A DNA stretch of 64,000 nt from the NCBI GenBank assembly GCA_013396915.1, contig VWZL01005136.1, forward strand, positions 248,001 through 312,000, written 5' to 3'. The notes below the pieces were generated by a model. The model searched no databases, was not told the DNA's origin, and saw only the letters and a program-made list of their open reading frames with translations. Positions 36,522-47,425 of the stretch are shown here, in pieces. How positions within the stretch are numbered: position 1 is the stretch's first letter; each line of letters opens with the position of its first letter. A program made the position numbers and the translations under genes. The stretch comes from Stercorarius parasiticus (taxonomy: Eukaryota; Chordata; Aves; Charadriiformes; Stercorariidae).

Positions 36522-38033
36522 CACACAAAGGCATTTCTGTCATATTTATATGGCATACTTTCATGAAAAGAAATAATTTGTGTGTCCTTATTCTTTCCTA
36601 GGGCTGTGTCCTTGAATCTTTGTTGTACGTCAGCCTGTCTCCATGCAAACCCACCACAAAGAAAGGTGCTGAGACAATGCCACTACCTTCCCTTATCAAC
36701 ATTCCACTTGTGTTGCAAAGCACCATGATGTTTGGGACCTGGTGATGCTGGGTGAGGTACAGGCACATAAAAAATAACAGTCTTGCATTCTAATTAGCAG
36801 AAGCTATGAGTGGTGAGGATGACAAGAAAAGGATGAAAGAGCAACACATGTAAAGGATGATGTAGTGAGCAACTGAGTGGTTCTAAATCATTTCATGGGC
36901 TGTGGGAAGTTTTGCAGTTGACTGCTGTTTAATTGATACTAATAAGTATCACAGCAAAACAACCTGAAGAAACAATCCTAGAACAAATTGAAGAAAGAAG
37001 AGCTAATAGGTAGAGGACAATTATCCACGATATGCAAAGGAATATTTTATTATGCTAATATTTCCTTGAAATTTGATTGTGCTAAATAAGCTATTGGTTG
37101 AAAAATAATGACAGATACCAATGAATGCTCATACTAAGTACATGCAGGATGTAAGCAGCCCTTAGCAGACTTGTGTGTCGAGTCTTCAGATCTTGCATGT
37201 GACTTGTCAGGAGAGACCCCTAAGAAAATAGTTACTGCTCATAGTAAGGTAGTTGGGGAGCATCAACCAATATGGGAAAATCTCTTACTAGTTAAGCAAA
37301 TTATAGACAAATGCTGCTCCAGTATCTTCTATTCTTTCAAGCTGAGGACTTCACAGCACAAGCAATAACAGATGTTCTTGATCTGTAATTTGACAGTCAA
37401 CATCACAAGACTACACATCACTTCCACACCAATCCATCTGTTGAGATAAGAATTTGTGCTTCCAGTGGTGCACTGCCTCTGCCATAAGTGACTTCAGGAA
37501 ATTTCAAACTTCATTTTGAGCCAGACTCAAATCAAAGGGTGGATCAGACCTCCCTGGGGACTGAAAAGAAGAAAAAGATCCTGTGCTTAACTTTCTTGTG
37601 TAATTTTAAGGTTGCTTACCTTCCACCAGAGACTGTACACATCAATAAGTATTTTTTGTCTTAAAGGATGATATGACTCTTGTGTCCAGTCTTGGAAGCA
37701 AGAAGAGACTAACAGATATATGAGAAATATAGGGACCTCTGTGCTAAGTAATCTACAGAATGAACAGGACTGACAATGAGGCAGCAGAAGATGCCTTAAG
37801 AATGTTGGCAATGCCTAGGGAAGGAATCTGGATCCTCACTTATGGCATGAGCCTTGTCCATCGAGAGCTTTTTGGAACAGATCCAACCTGGAAGAAAGGT
37901 GATTACCATGAAGAAAAGATCTCCCAGACTGATCCAAAATCAGGCAAGACTGTCATTTTGAGCTTTCTCACAGACAGGAATTATTTTAAATAGAAGAATG
38001 GCCCAAACTGCAATAAGGACAATTCTGTTTTCA

Positions 38034-38088
38034 TTTCGGTTTGGTTTGTTGGGGGTTTTTTGGTGGTTTGTTTTTTTTTTTTTTTTTA
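38034..38088 (+). repeat. G/T-only tract ending in poly-T
   Basis: After TTTCGG the plus strand is almost entirely G and T (GGTTTGGTTTGTTGGGGG and so on), ending in 18 T. A low-complexity strand-asymmetric tract. It could be the reverse complement of a degraded A/C-rich retroposon tail, but no body is visible. Confidence 0.75.
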
Positions 38089-38344
38089 GTATATATTAGA
38101 TTTGCAAGGCCTTCAGTTCAAGTCCCGGTATACATTTATCGTGAAATACTGTCTCAAGTACTCAAAACTAGTATGTAGGGTGTTAAGGAGGAATTATTTG
38201 TGGCCTTTCTTTTGGTCTGTTCCAAGAAGTCCTTAGATTATCATTCCACTGTGCCTGACGCAGTCTCATGAAAGTATTTGACAGGTACTTCCAAACATAA
38301 ATTTTACCCCATGTTTTAACAACTACATGTGTATTATACCGGTA

Positions 38345-38380
38345 AAACTGCCATTGACTTCCATGGGAGTAATGAAATTC
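38345..38380. repeat. Fragment resembling an old amniote repeat
   Basis: AAAACTGCCATTGACTTCC followed by ATGGGAGTAATGAAA matches the recurrent 'ccattgacttcaatgggagtt' word known from old interspersed repeats of reptiles and birds. Related words appear at about 55195-55220 and 63855-63875. The element family is not determined. Confidence 0.35.
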
Positions 38381-40155
38381 TGTGTTTTGAGGAAATCTCA
38401 GCTTCAGAATCATATTCATGTGGATTAGAATTTTAAACTCCCAAGGACTCATTAAATGCAAAAAATCAAACCTTCTCAGAAGCTTTTGAGTTTTTTAGAC
38501 TCATAGCATGTGCACATATGCTTACGGGGGTGAGCCAAATGCTCTAACTTTTGAATATTTGGAATGATCTTACTCTTGAACTATGGAAAATTTTGACATT
38601 TAATTTTCACGTTATTTGAGAAAAAAAATAAAGAGGGAAAAGTAAACAGAAACAGAAAAGGAGTATTAGATTTGTCATGCTGTGTGAAATGCATGTATGT
38701 GCCTAGAATTTCGTGCTGAAAGCATTTGACAAAAGCACTGCGGAAATTTCTGTCAGTGACTTTATGCTCTTGCAGCCTCTTGGAGGCACACAAAGAGTAC
38801 TGTCACTTAGCAGAAATGTCATGCTTGGTATTCACCAAATACTATTTTACTGTCAACTATAGCTCAGTTTGGTTTATTTATTTTTCTGAAGAAGCCTGGA
38901 AAAACTTTCTGTTGGGAATGCATGAGTATGAGAAAGTTTTAGTGTTTTTAAAGTCAGCCATTTTTGAGTTGCATGGAAATGTATACAGTGTACTGGTATC
39001 TTAATTAATGTGAGCCAGGGCAGTTGCTGACCTCTGCCAGCAATTCACAGGTGAAACTTTTTAGCTGTTTGTCACCCAAAAGACAGGTCAGCCAAGGTAA
39101 ATCAATTTCATTCTACTCATCCACAAGCATCCTCCTTTGAAATGACTCTTTCCTTCTGCTTGAGACAGATTTTAACCTTGTCTATATTTTTTTATTCCTT
39201 TGCTAAGTTTTATAGGCGTATTCCCAGATCTGTGTGCCACATGCCACTTATTTTCTCAGCCCTAGAACTGGCAAATAAAGTACAAGCTGAGTCACTATTT
39301 CCCTAGGGCCTTAAACAGCTGAAAAAATGCCTAACCCTTGGGTTTCGGTCTTTTATTTTCCAAAGAATGTGTGGATATTTGAAGGAAAACAGGCTGCCTT
39401 CTAGCTGATTCACTGCTTCCTTGCAGGGAATCTGTTTCCAGCACCACCTACCTGCTGAGAAGTCCTTCCAGCCATCTTTGGGCTGGGAATCCCACTGGGT
39501 CCCTTTGCTCCCCAGTGATGACCCTGGTCAGCAGTCGGCTGAATGAACCCAGGCGCTGCTGAACATCCTGGCGCCCATGCTGCTGAACAACATGTGGCTT
39601 GTTGGTACGTTAGAGCAGCTCATAGATGGGTGACGGGTCCCAGGTGACAACCTGCAGTTGCAGCTGCCAAAGATTCTCCATCAGGTTCCTTTCCTCTTTG
39701 TGCCTGTGGATGGCTCAACTCCTCCCCATGCAAACGGTCCTCCTTTTTCTCACAAAGCAAGTTCTGTCACTTCTCCCCTTGTTGCTCTTCTTCTTTTCTC
39801 TCACTTTCTTGTTGTACTTCTTCCTTCTGAAACCTGTGGTTTTTATACTCTTTTCTAGCTTTTTTCTTCTTTTTCCTATTTTTTCTTTCTGGAAAATACA
39901 GGCTTAGATTCTCATTTGGTACTTCTTCTCTTCCATGTCATAGCACCCCTTTCTGATACAAAATGTCACTGCTTATTTTCCGTCTCCCTTTTCTCTCATG
40001 TGCATGCATTTCGCTAGGTATTTATTGCTTCTCTCCAGGATTTCATGCCCACAGAATCGGCTTAATGTTCCGGTCCAGAGTAGAGAGCATTTAATGACCT
40101 TGCATGCTGCTGTGCAAAACCAGATTGCAGATGCTGGTGTAGGTTGTCAGCAAAA

Positions 40156-40245
40156 GTGACTGAATGCTATAACTTGTTCGGTCACCTCAGGCAAGTCATC
40201 TCTCTTCTTTGTTTCATCTCTAAAATGGCTCTGATGATATATAAT
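40156..40245 (+). mobile_element. Ancient MIR-like SINE fragment
   Basis: The MIR core order is present. ACTGAATGCTATAACTTG (cf. 'cac-tgactt-gctgtg') leads to GGTCACCTCAGGCAAGTCAT, then TTTGTTTCATCTCTAAAATG and GATGATATATAATGCC, equivalent to the well-known 'gacctcgggcaagtca ... cctcatctgtaaaatggggataat' core. Divergence is high, as expected for a MIR older than the bird radiation. It is non-autonomous and has no coding capacity. The microsatellite at 40287-40331 follows in the position where MIR 3' sequence would run. Confidence 0.75.
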
Positions 40246-40286
40246 GCCTTTTTGATTTATGGATGGAAAACTTTATGCACAATCTC

Positions 40287-40331
40287 TTGTTGTTATTGTT
40301 GTTGTTGTTGTTGTTATTATTATTATTATAT
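40287..40331 (+). repeat. (TTG)n-(TTA)n trinucleotide microsatellite
   Basis: TTGTTGTTATTGTTGTTG and so on, passing into TTATTATTATTA. The Cys/Tyr runs in frames over it are artefacts. Confidence 0.95.
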
Positions 40332-42340
40332 CTGCAGCCTAATTAGACCCTTTAGCTCCTTCCAGTTAAATTATTGAGTATGTCAAGATCCTAAAAGTAT
40401 GTATAAGATTATAAATAAAGAGCAATTTGTTGTTGTGAGGCCTACCTTTCACAAGTCTAATGGTTAAAGGGAAGACTACCTTTCTGAGACATTGCTTTTA
40501 AGGCACATACTTAATATTGAGAGGTCAGCTATGAAACCTGCTAGTTGGTCAGACAAGTTTTTATTCTGAGAATGTTTTTTGTAAGTAGTTAGGAAACAAT
40601 GAAACACATACAAGATATTTGGAATAATAATGCCAACTGAATTCTTTGTGGTATAGTGGTAGTTTGTTTCTCTTTCTAATACGATGAGATAGAGAGCTGT
40701 ATCCAAGAGGAATGACCTAGATACAGCCACCAACTGACAAACGTTTTTTAAGGGAAAGGAGATCCTGTTCCATGTCAGTGATGGGCACTGAACTGCACTG
40801 AAGAACTGAGAGTGTAATTTGTACAGCAGAGTTGATGTGCTAAGCAATGGTTTCAATGTACTGCAGATTGGGTATTTTCTTTTAACAAATTTGTATGGTA
40901 AAACCACTAAAGGCAGGCCAGATGTTGCTTAATAAGGTCCTTCCACTTTTCTTTCATTTGATTTATCCCTGCTTTCCCAAGCAGTGCCATTTGTACTCTT
41001 GATTCCTGGCTGGCTACTTGGGAACACAGGGTGAGGTCCAAAAAATGCATTTCTGAACAGTTGAGGTGGAATTGCCTACATCAAGGCCGCAATTCACAAA
41101 CAAATGGTCTAAGCCACTTTAGGCTTCACAGAGCTTTTAGCTGCAGAAGAACCTCCAATTCTGCTACTGCAGGTGCACCTCACCCCCTGACTTACATGTG
41201 AGTCCCAGGTGGAACTTGCAAACGCTAAGTACCCCCAAAGCCCTCTGGGTGGCCTAACCTGTGATGTGACCCCTCACTAACAATTCAAAGTAATCACAAT
41301 GGCGCTCCCCGCTCAAAACTCATGTCCCAGGGACAAAGTCTGGCTGCCTACTAGAGTCAGAGCACGAGCAGCCAGGGTGTGGGAGGTGCGGATGCTGGTC
41401 CCTGCTGCTGAGGGTGCACTAAGCCAATGAGTTAGACTCCCTCTTGGTCTCCTGGTTTCTCAAATCTTTGAATGCACACCTTCAAAGAAGCTATTAAAGG
41501 TGACTTCTATCTGGATTATTCTACAGGAGCTGTGTATTTGAATGCCCTTAATCTGAACACTAATCAGACCTGTGTTTCACATATACCAGGTGAACGGTTC
41601 AACCAGTAGGTCACTACCCACTAGGAAGGGAGTCACCATCACTTTCAGAAGTCTCCTGAAATGGACATCTAAAGCACCTCAGCTCACACTATTATTTTCA
41701 GCTCAGCATCCGAGTTGCACAGAAGCATGTCTTAAGGCTGCAAACATGTATCCTTGACCAGGAGATCGATAGATTTTCATAGAACTCCATCTGTTAGGAT
41801 TTTTGTCTGAATCCTGGTTTGATCTTAATTTTTAGGTATCTTCCCCCACTCACTTTGTAATATGCTTAGGTGTCTAATTTTTTTTTTTCAGGATACACTC
41901 CTCCTGGATTTGATATCCTGACAGAAAGAGTGAAGACACTGCACATCGTCTTGTCTAAATACCTCTTTTATATTTGGTTCTTTAATCTGAACAACTGAGA
42001 ATACATCTTAAAGCAGTTTATTACAAACCTCTTAAAATCCACATCCCACATAGTTCATTAGATGCCGAGTGATGAACACATTGTGCATTTTGCAAAAATG
42101 GCTTGTCTAATTAGCAGCTGTAAAAGATAACAAATGGAATGAGCTGTCTCATCTCCTCCAGCCATCTAAACGTACAACAGTGTGTGCCTGTGGTCTTGTG
42201 CCTTGTTAGCCCTGTTCAAAACAATTTCTTCAGTGATCAGTGAAGTCAGCAGGAATGAAGGCAGCTCAGCATCTTGAAAGATCATGCTGCCTTTTTAGGT
42301 GCCTAGATGTGGCATGCACCCATGTTTGACCCAAATTATG
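40332..42340. other. Anonymous non-coding stretch, possibly including an old unclassified repeat
   Basis: No gene recognised. The part at about 41040-41450 is richer in C and reads like old interspersed repeat DNA of reptile/bird type (for example the CCGCAATTCACAAACAAATG region), but I cannot assign it to a family. A poly-T followed by CAG at about 41879-41890 resembles a splice acceptor with no convincing exon after it. Confidence 0.4.
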
Positions 42341-42700
42341 GAATGAAAGCCCTGCTAGCCTCTCCTCTGATTAACCCCTGCACATACCATTAGAAATAAG
42401 GCAGAGCTTATCAGCGCTCATGAAGCTTCCCATTAGACTGTTTGTGGCTTTGGGCAGTCCTCCACCTGCCTTTGTGAATGATAATGCAATAAACCAACCA
42501 TTACCATTTATCGTACGAATGATAAATCCAATTAAAGAGGAGACAGTGAAACCACATGCCATGACAATTATCCACGTGAAAGGAGCTTGTATAATACGTT
42601 ACTTAAAGAAACCGTGGGATGAAATTAGCAGACCCACATATGTATTTTTGAAGTGCCTTCCAGATCACACTCGACTGCACGTGAATTGTCAAATACACTG
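42341..42700. promoter_or_regulatory. Candidate conserved non-coding element
   Basis: A compact block with many regulatory words and no decay signs: TAGACTGTTTGTGGC (RUNX-like TGTGG), CCACCTGCC (E-box), GATAATGCAATAAACC and ACCATTTATCGTACGAATGA (homeodomain/HOX-like TTTAT), CCAATTAAAGAGG, GACAATTATCC and the CACGTG-like CCACGTGAAAG. The plus frame 42420-42728 (102 codons) is open across it but matches nothing known. Conservation is inferred from texture only. Confidence 0.3.
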
Positions 42701-44500
42701 CTATTCATCAGGTAAATATACACATTAATTTTCATCATCAGTTTTAAATATGTTTACCAACCAATGTAAAATACTGTTTGTTCTTTAAATGTCAATAACA
42801 AGAAAGGATTACCTGTTTGTCTTTTGTGGTTTTTTCCCCACCACTTTGATTAACTGAGAACATCTTTGTTTAGCCCAAATGTTTTCTTCTCTTTAGAAAC
42901 ATTTACTTCAGCTCTTCTGAGTTTATCTGGTTTTGTTTGTCAGATAATCTTTGGAAACTAGTACAGATGGTTTGTAGTCTGGAAACAGTACACACTGTGA
43001 TTCTTCAGATTAGAGATGGAAGAGGTAAATTTTAATCCGTGGTTAAAAAGGGGAAAAAAAAAATCTGTTTATTTTAGATCTTCCATAGATCAGACACTGA
43101 GGTGGTGACCTCAGCTGTTTAAAAGGCAGGTGTCTAGTCTAGATTGCCTCTAGGGACAGTGGAAGCAAAGGCGAAACATGGCTCCAATGGTCAAGGTGCA
43201 CCACTTGCTTTAAACACTGGACTCTCCCTCTGTAAGTGCCTGTATCTTTCCCTTAAAAACCAACCAGATGCCTAATTTCTGGATTGTTAAAATTAGGTAA
43301 AATAATGTTATCACAGGGTTTTAATCCTTTGCAGATCTCTGAGGCTTTGTGGAGCTCATGGTGGTCCCAAAGATTTACATTTCAGTGGCTTAATTCATTA
43401 GCACGTACAAATCAGTATTTCTACTCACTAGAAATAAACAAGGAACTCAGTGGCTAGAGATAATACATTTTATTCTTCCCATATTTTTGCTAAACACTTT
43501 GTGCCATTTTATATGCATTATTAAGGTAGTTTTAAATAAATGTTGACTATTACTTAATTTGCTAATTTAACATGCTCAGAATTCTTTCCTCAGAAATGGT
43601 AGCTTTTTCCTTTGCCCATTGACTGCCACTTTAGATCAAGATTACTAAAGCTACACAAGGCAGATACTGAAACTTCTATATATTAATCTAGGATTATTTT
43701 GGTTTTGCATGGTGGTACAGCATATTTATGATCTCAGAAGCAGGCTCTAGTTCAGTAGCTCACCCCGTCTCTGTTTAGCAGTGTTTATTTTAAACCCCTG
43801 CTTAAGTTCCATTGAACACATGTATTTGCAACTTTGTTAGCATCTGTCAGAAAGATGCTGGTGGGTCTAGCTGGACTTTTGCTCTGACCTAGCACAATTC
43901 ATATATTCTTAAGTACTTTTCTAAATCAGGACAATTAAATGTATTTTATGAAGACCGTATGGCCCCTCTATTAATGCTCTACAATTCTTATTTAGGAAAT
44001 AAAAATAAGGCGGTTAGTGGCTGGTTTTCTTAGAAGAAAAACTTCTATTCATTTTTTTGTATTTTTTTTTTTCTGTAGAAGTTTCCATGAAATAGCCTGT
44101 AAAATGAATTGTTGAAGGCAGATGAAATGATGAATCCTGCAAATCTGGCATACAAAATTTGCTGCGTCTGGACGTCTTACATTTTTTCACATTTTTGGTA
44201 AAACCTGTGACCAATATTCTGCCGTGAGATACTGCATGTGGTTTATATGTAGCTAGCGACTGGATAACAATTACAGGAGGGCAGAGGGCCAACTCAATTG
44301 GCAAGAGCTAAATTGAACCGGATATTCAAAAGCTGGAATGCAAATATTTTGGTTCAAAGTTTAATTTATCAAAGTATAATACTTGGCACCAAAAGCTTTT
44401 TTAAAAATCATTTTCCGTACTCTGCAGTCATGAAGCAGTCCAGTGGTGGGTATATGCATGAGTGCATTCCAGCTACAAACTGCTGAAATACGATGTTGGC
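42701..44500. other. Anonymous non-coding stretch, no recognisable gene
   Basis: AT-rich DNA with poly-A (about 43053-43063) and poly-T (about 44064-44073) tracts. No gene, RNA or identifiable repeat. Confidence 0.5.
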
Positions 44501-45450
44501 TGATGCAAAAATGTAGCTATTACGATGATTTGACATCTAGCTCCACATCTTGAGTAGACACCACTACCCCATTTAAAACGAATGCCTCAGGAGTGACATC
44601 TCATGCACAGGGATTATGAGTCATTAAATAATCATTTGGTAACACGGTGCACCCCTTGCCTTTGGAAGTGGTGTTCAGCATGGTGCTTACTCAATTAATC
44701 AACCTTAAAATAATGCTTTCCATTCTCCTAAATTACACTTCCCCTCCTAAGTTTGCAGAAAAGGCTCATTTAACTAGAACACGATTTTAAAGGTAGAAAT
44801 GAACCTGGGCGATGCAACTGGGATTTGGATCTGAAGTTTGTCAAAGGGCTGAGTGACTGGATCTGGTGCCAAATGCTACTACTTTATGGCTGATTTGGTA
44901 CAAGTCGGAAGGAAAATCATCACATGCAACTCCCTGATGATTCCTTTTGCAGAAAGGAACCTGTGGAGCATGGAAATGGCTGGTGTTTTGGGGAGCTTCA
45001 GCTATCCTCATTTGTTTCAGTGGCCTTTTGGGGCTCTGAACGTCAACGTGCATGCTGGTGCGCTTGAGGTATCCCTGACTGATGACCGCTCCTGGACAAG
45101 GCTGTGCTTGTCACTGGAGGAGGAGAGCATTTAGTTACCACGCCCAATCTGCTTGTAACAAACACAGCCTAAACCATTTAAAGCAGAGATTCTTACAAGA
45201 TAAACCCATGGTAGTGGGGGTGGCAGGTATCAGGAAAAGCAGTATAAGTAATGATGAGGGCAGATCTGGCTCTGTATCAGCTTGTGTATTGCTTGAAATA
45301 GCTCATGCACTATTAATGGTACATCCATTACAACTGATAACTCCTAATAGCCCCCACTTTGCAACTGAAAACTTCTGCCTGTCTGGCGCCTAGCCCTTGA
45401 CTATTTAATTCACGTTTTACAACTGTAACATGGTATCCAGGGCTGAGTCA
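44500..45450. promoter_or_regulatory. Candidate conserved non-coding block
   Basis: Non-repetitive interval with homeodomain and AP-1-like words, notably GATTATGAGTCATTAAATAA at about 44614, CTCAATTAATCAACC at about 44690 and TATTTAATTCACG near 45400. Several medium frames (for example plus 44853-45134 and 45082-45393) lie here but contradict each other and show no known domain. The call is judgement only. Confidence 0.22.
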
Positions 45451-45648
45451 AAATTCCTTCAGATCTGGCTCTTTGACATTGACTTGGCACTATTGAAAAT
45501 GAAAATACATGGAAATGTCACACTAACTGTTTGTACCAAATTAGTGTCGTACATACTTGAAGTAATTTTGATTTGACAAAACACTTTTGTTAAAAATTCT
45601 GATTACATAAATATGTATAAAAATAAAACAAATATGCACTTGAAACTC

Positions 45649-45706
45649 TATTTATTATATATATTATATATATATAAAATATATAATAACTCTATATATT
45701 ATTATT
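45649..45706. repeat. (TA)n-rich palindromic low-complexity tract
   Basis: Almost pure A/T: TATTATATATATTATATATA and so on, then ATATTATTATT. Can form hairpins or cruciforms; likely length-variable. Confidence 0.9.
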
Positions 45707-46859
45707 AACTGGTTTTTAATTGTGTTCCTCATCCTATGATCTTGCATGAAATAGCAGTGATTTCAGCAGAGCTTTGCTGCTTTATGTCACCCAAAGACCC
45801 ACAGGCGGAAAGAATGTAAAACCACTTATGTGGGTGAAGTTACAGGATGTGAGCAAAGATTGGTGTTGCCATAACAATGAACATTGCCGTTGTTCCTTGT
45901 GATTGAACTTAGGCTAAATGACAAAATCTTTTAAACACTTTTTTTTTTGTAATGAAATTTTGAGCGGTGTCAAAATCTTGTGGACACTGCTTCAGCAGTA
46001 TTTGGTAACATGAACATGAAGGAAATCATATACATGATGATAAATAAGAGATGATAGGATGGTATAATTATCCACTATGGTTTGCTCTAAAAATTCTCAG
46101 TCTATGAAAACTATTTTTAACCTATGCAGTTATTTTGGCTGTTATGAATAATTTCATGCAATGCAATTTTGTAAAATTAAATTTAATGGGAAATAACAAA
46201 CATTTACATGTGACCTATTGTTACTTTGTTTTTATGGTGCGGAACTTTTTTTCTTATTATTTCACCTGCTTAAAAATAGTTATCTGGTTGGCTATGCTTA
46301 CTCTATAATCAAGGAAAGAAATGGATGGGATGAATGCTCATCTGGAGACATTTATAATTTTTCAAGTGATAATAGAGAAACCTGCAGGAGCCAGCTAGTT
46401 TAGGCTAACTTCTGGAAATGAAGTTGGAAAAGGTAAACCCCACTGTAACGTACAGATCATATTCCATCTGCTCATTGCCATTTTGCTCTTCCAGTGGAAC
46501 AGGGCAGAATTTTGACTGAATTTCTTTCATTACAGAGATGCTTAATTCTTCCTGTACTACTTGTAACTTGTTGCCAGAGAGGAACAGCTGGGACCTCCTC
46601 TACAGGAAGGACATGGGACTTCGCTAGATTGATTTGTTCAAGAAAGAGACCACACCTCTTGAAAAACTACCCAAACCAGAGTGAAAGGTGTTAAAAATAT
46701 GCAGCTGACATTTTTTGCCTGAACAGCTTGAGTCTGAGCTTCCAGCTGTAGCATCTTTCCAAATCTTTGTCTGTTGGTTTGGATGCTGCTCCATTATCGA
46801 CTTGTTTTCCCTTATACGTATACTGAAGATTACATACAGCTCAGCTCTTAGCCACTTCA
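45707..46859. other. No gene seen
   Basis: AT-rich DNA between the TA tract and the next ancient CR1. The small frames at plus 46218-46403 and 46494-46694 have no recognisable domain. Confidence 0.5.
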
Positions 46860-47425
46860 GGTCTCCGAGTCACCCATTATAGGATGTGTTTTTCAATCCT
46901 TTAATATTTCTCATGGTTCTGGTCTGATTCCTTGTCAAAACGTGGATACCAGCAGCGGACTATATCCCAGTGCCAAATACGCAGATGATCGAGCTTCCCC
47001 AGTGTGTTGTTCCTCTCGGCTACAACATTTTACTGTAGCTCATATTCAACAGATATTATCCACTATGGTTTGCAAATTGATTTCAGAATTACCACTTTCT
47101 AAGTCATAGTTTCCTATCCTATAAGGATGACATCTGGCTGCTTCTCCTGTTTCCGCATTAGGCTATTTTAAATTGCACACATTTAGCCTTCACCTTTTTT
47201 CAACCAGCCTCTTGTACATGATCTGTTCCCTGCTTCATTTGAAATTCCTCTGGTATCTGTACACCCACAAGCTTTATCAGTAACACTTTCGTACTGAGTC
47301 ATCAATAAAGATGCTACAGGGTATGAGGACAAAGACACATTCTGGGAAAGCCAAACCAGGACACTGCAACTTAGTAGCTCCTTTGTTTACAATCCGAAAC
47401 CTGTCTTTCAGCTGTTTCTGTAATT
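46860..47425 (-). mobile_element. Ancient CR1 LINE fragment (ORF2 region)
   Basis: Read in reverse, this is the ORF2 segment downstream of and through the reverse-transcriptase core of an old amniote CR1. Words in order on plus: GTGGATACCAGCAGCGGAC (cf. 'tggtgaccagaactggac'), CAGTGCCAAATAC, CTCATATTCAACAGATATTA then TCCACTATGG (cf. 'ctcatgttcagttgattatccactacg'), TTTCCTATCCTATAAGGATG, AAGCTTTATCAGTAA, GTCATCAATAAAGATG and GTTTACAAT. All match in spacing and order. Frames are destroyed. Borders are soft; similarity may start as early as about 46790. Confidence 0.8.

Larger units (their letters stand above)
36527..40155. other. Anonymous non-coding stretch, no recognisable gene
   Basis: No gene recognised. 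A G/T tract ending in poly-T lies at 38034-38088. CCATTGACTTCCATGGGAGT at about 38351-38370 looks like a fragment of an old amniote repeat. 39.7-39.9 kb is T/C-rich. The frame at plus 37760-37993 (77 codons) shows no known domain. Confidence 0.5.

Noticed and set aside
37760..37993. 77-codon plus frame with protein-like composition
   Set aside because: I could not match it to any family, and neighbouring frames give no continuation.
38110..38140. CAGTTCAAGTCCCGGTA resembling a tRNA T-loop (B box)
   Set aside because: No T-stem pairing, no A box at proper spacing and no acceptor stem; not a tRNA gene.
41879..41950. Splice-acceptor-like poly-T plus CAG before GATACACTCCTCCTGG
   Set aside because: No clear donor at exon distance and no recognisable peptide; poly-T plus CAG is common by chance.
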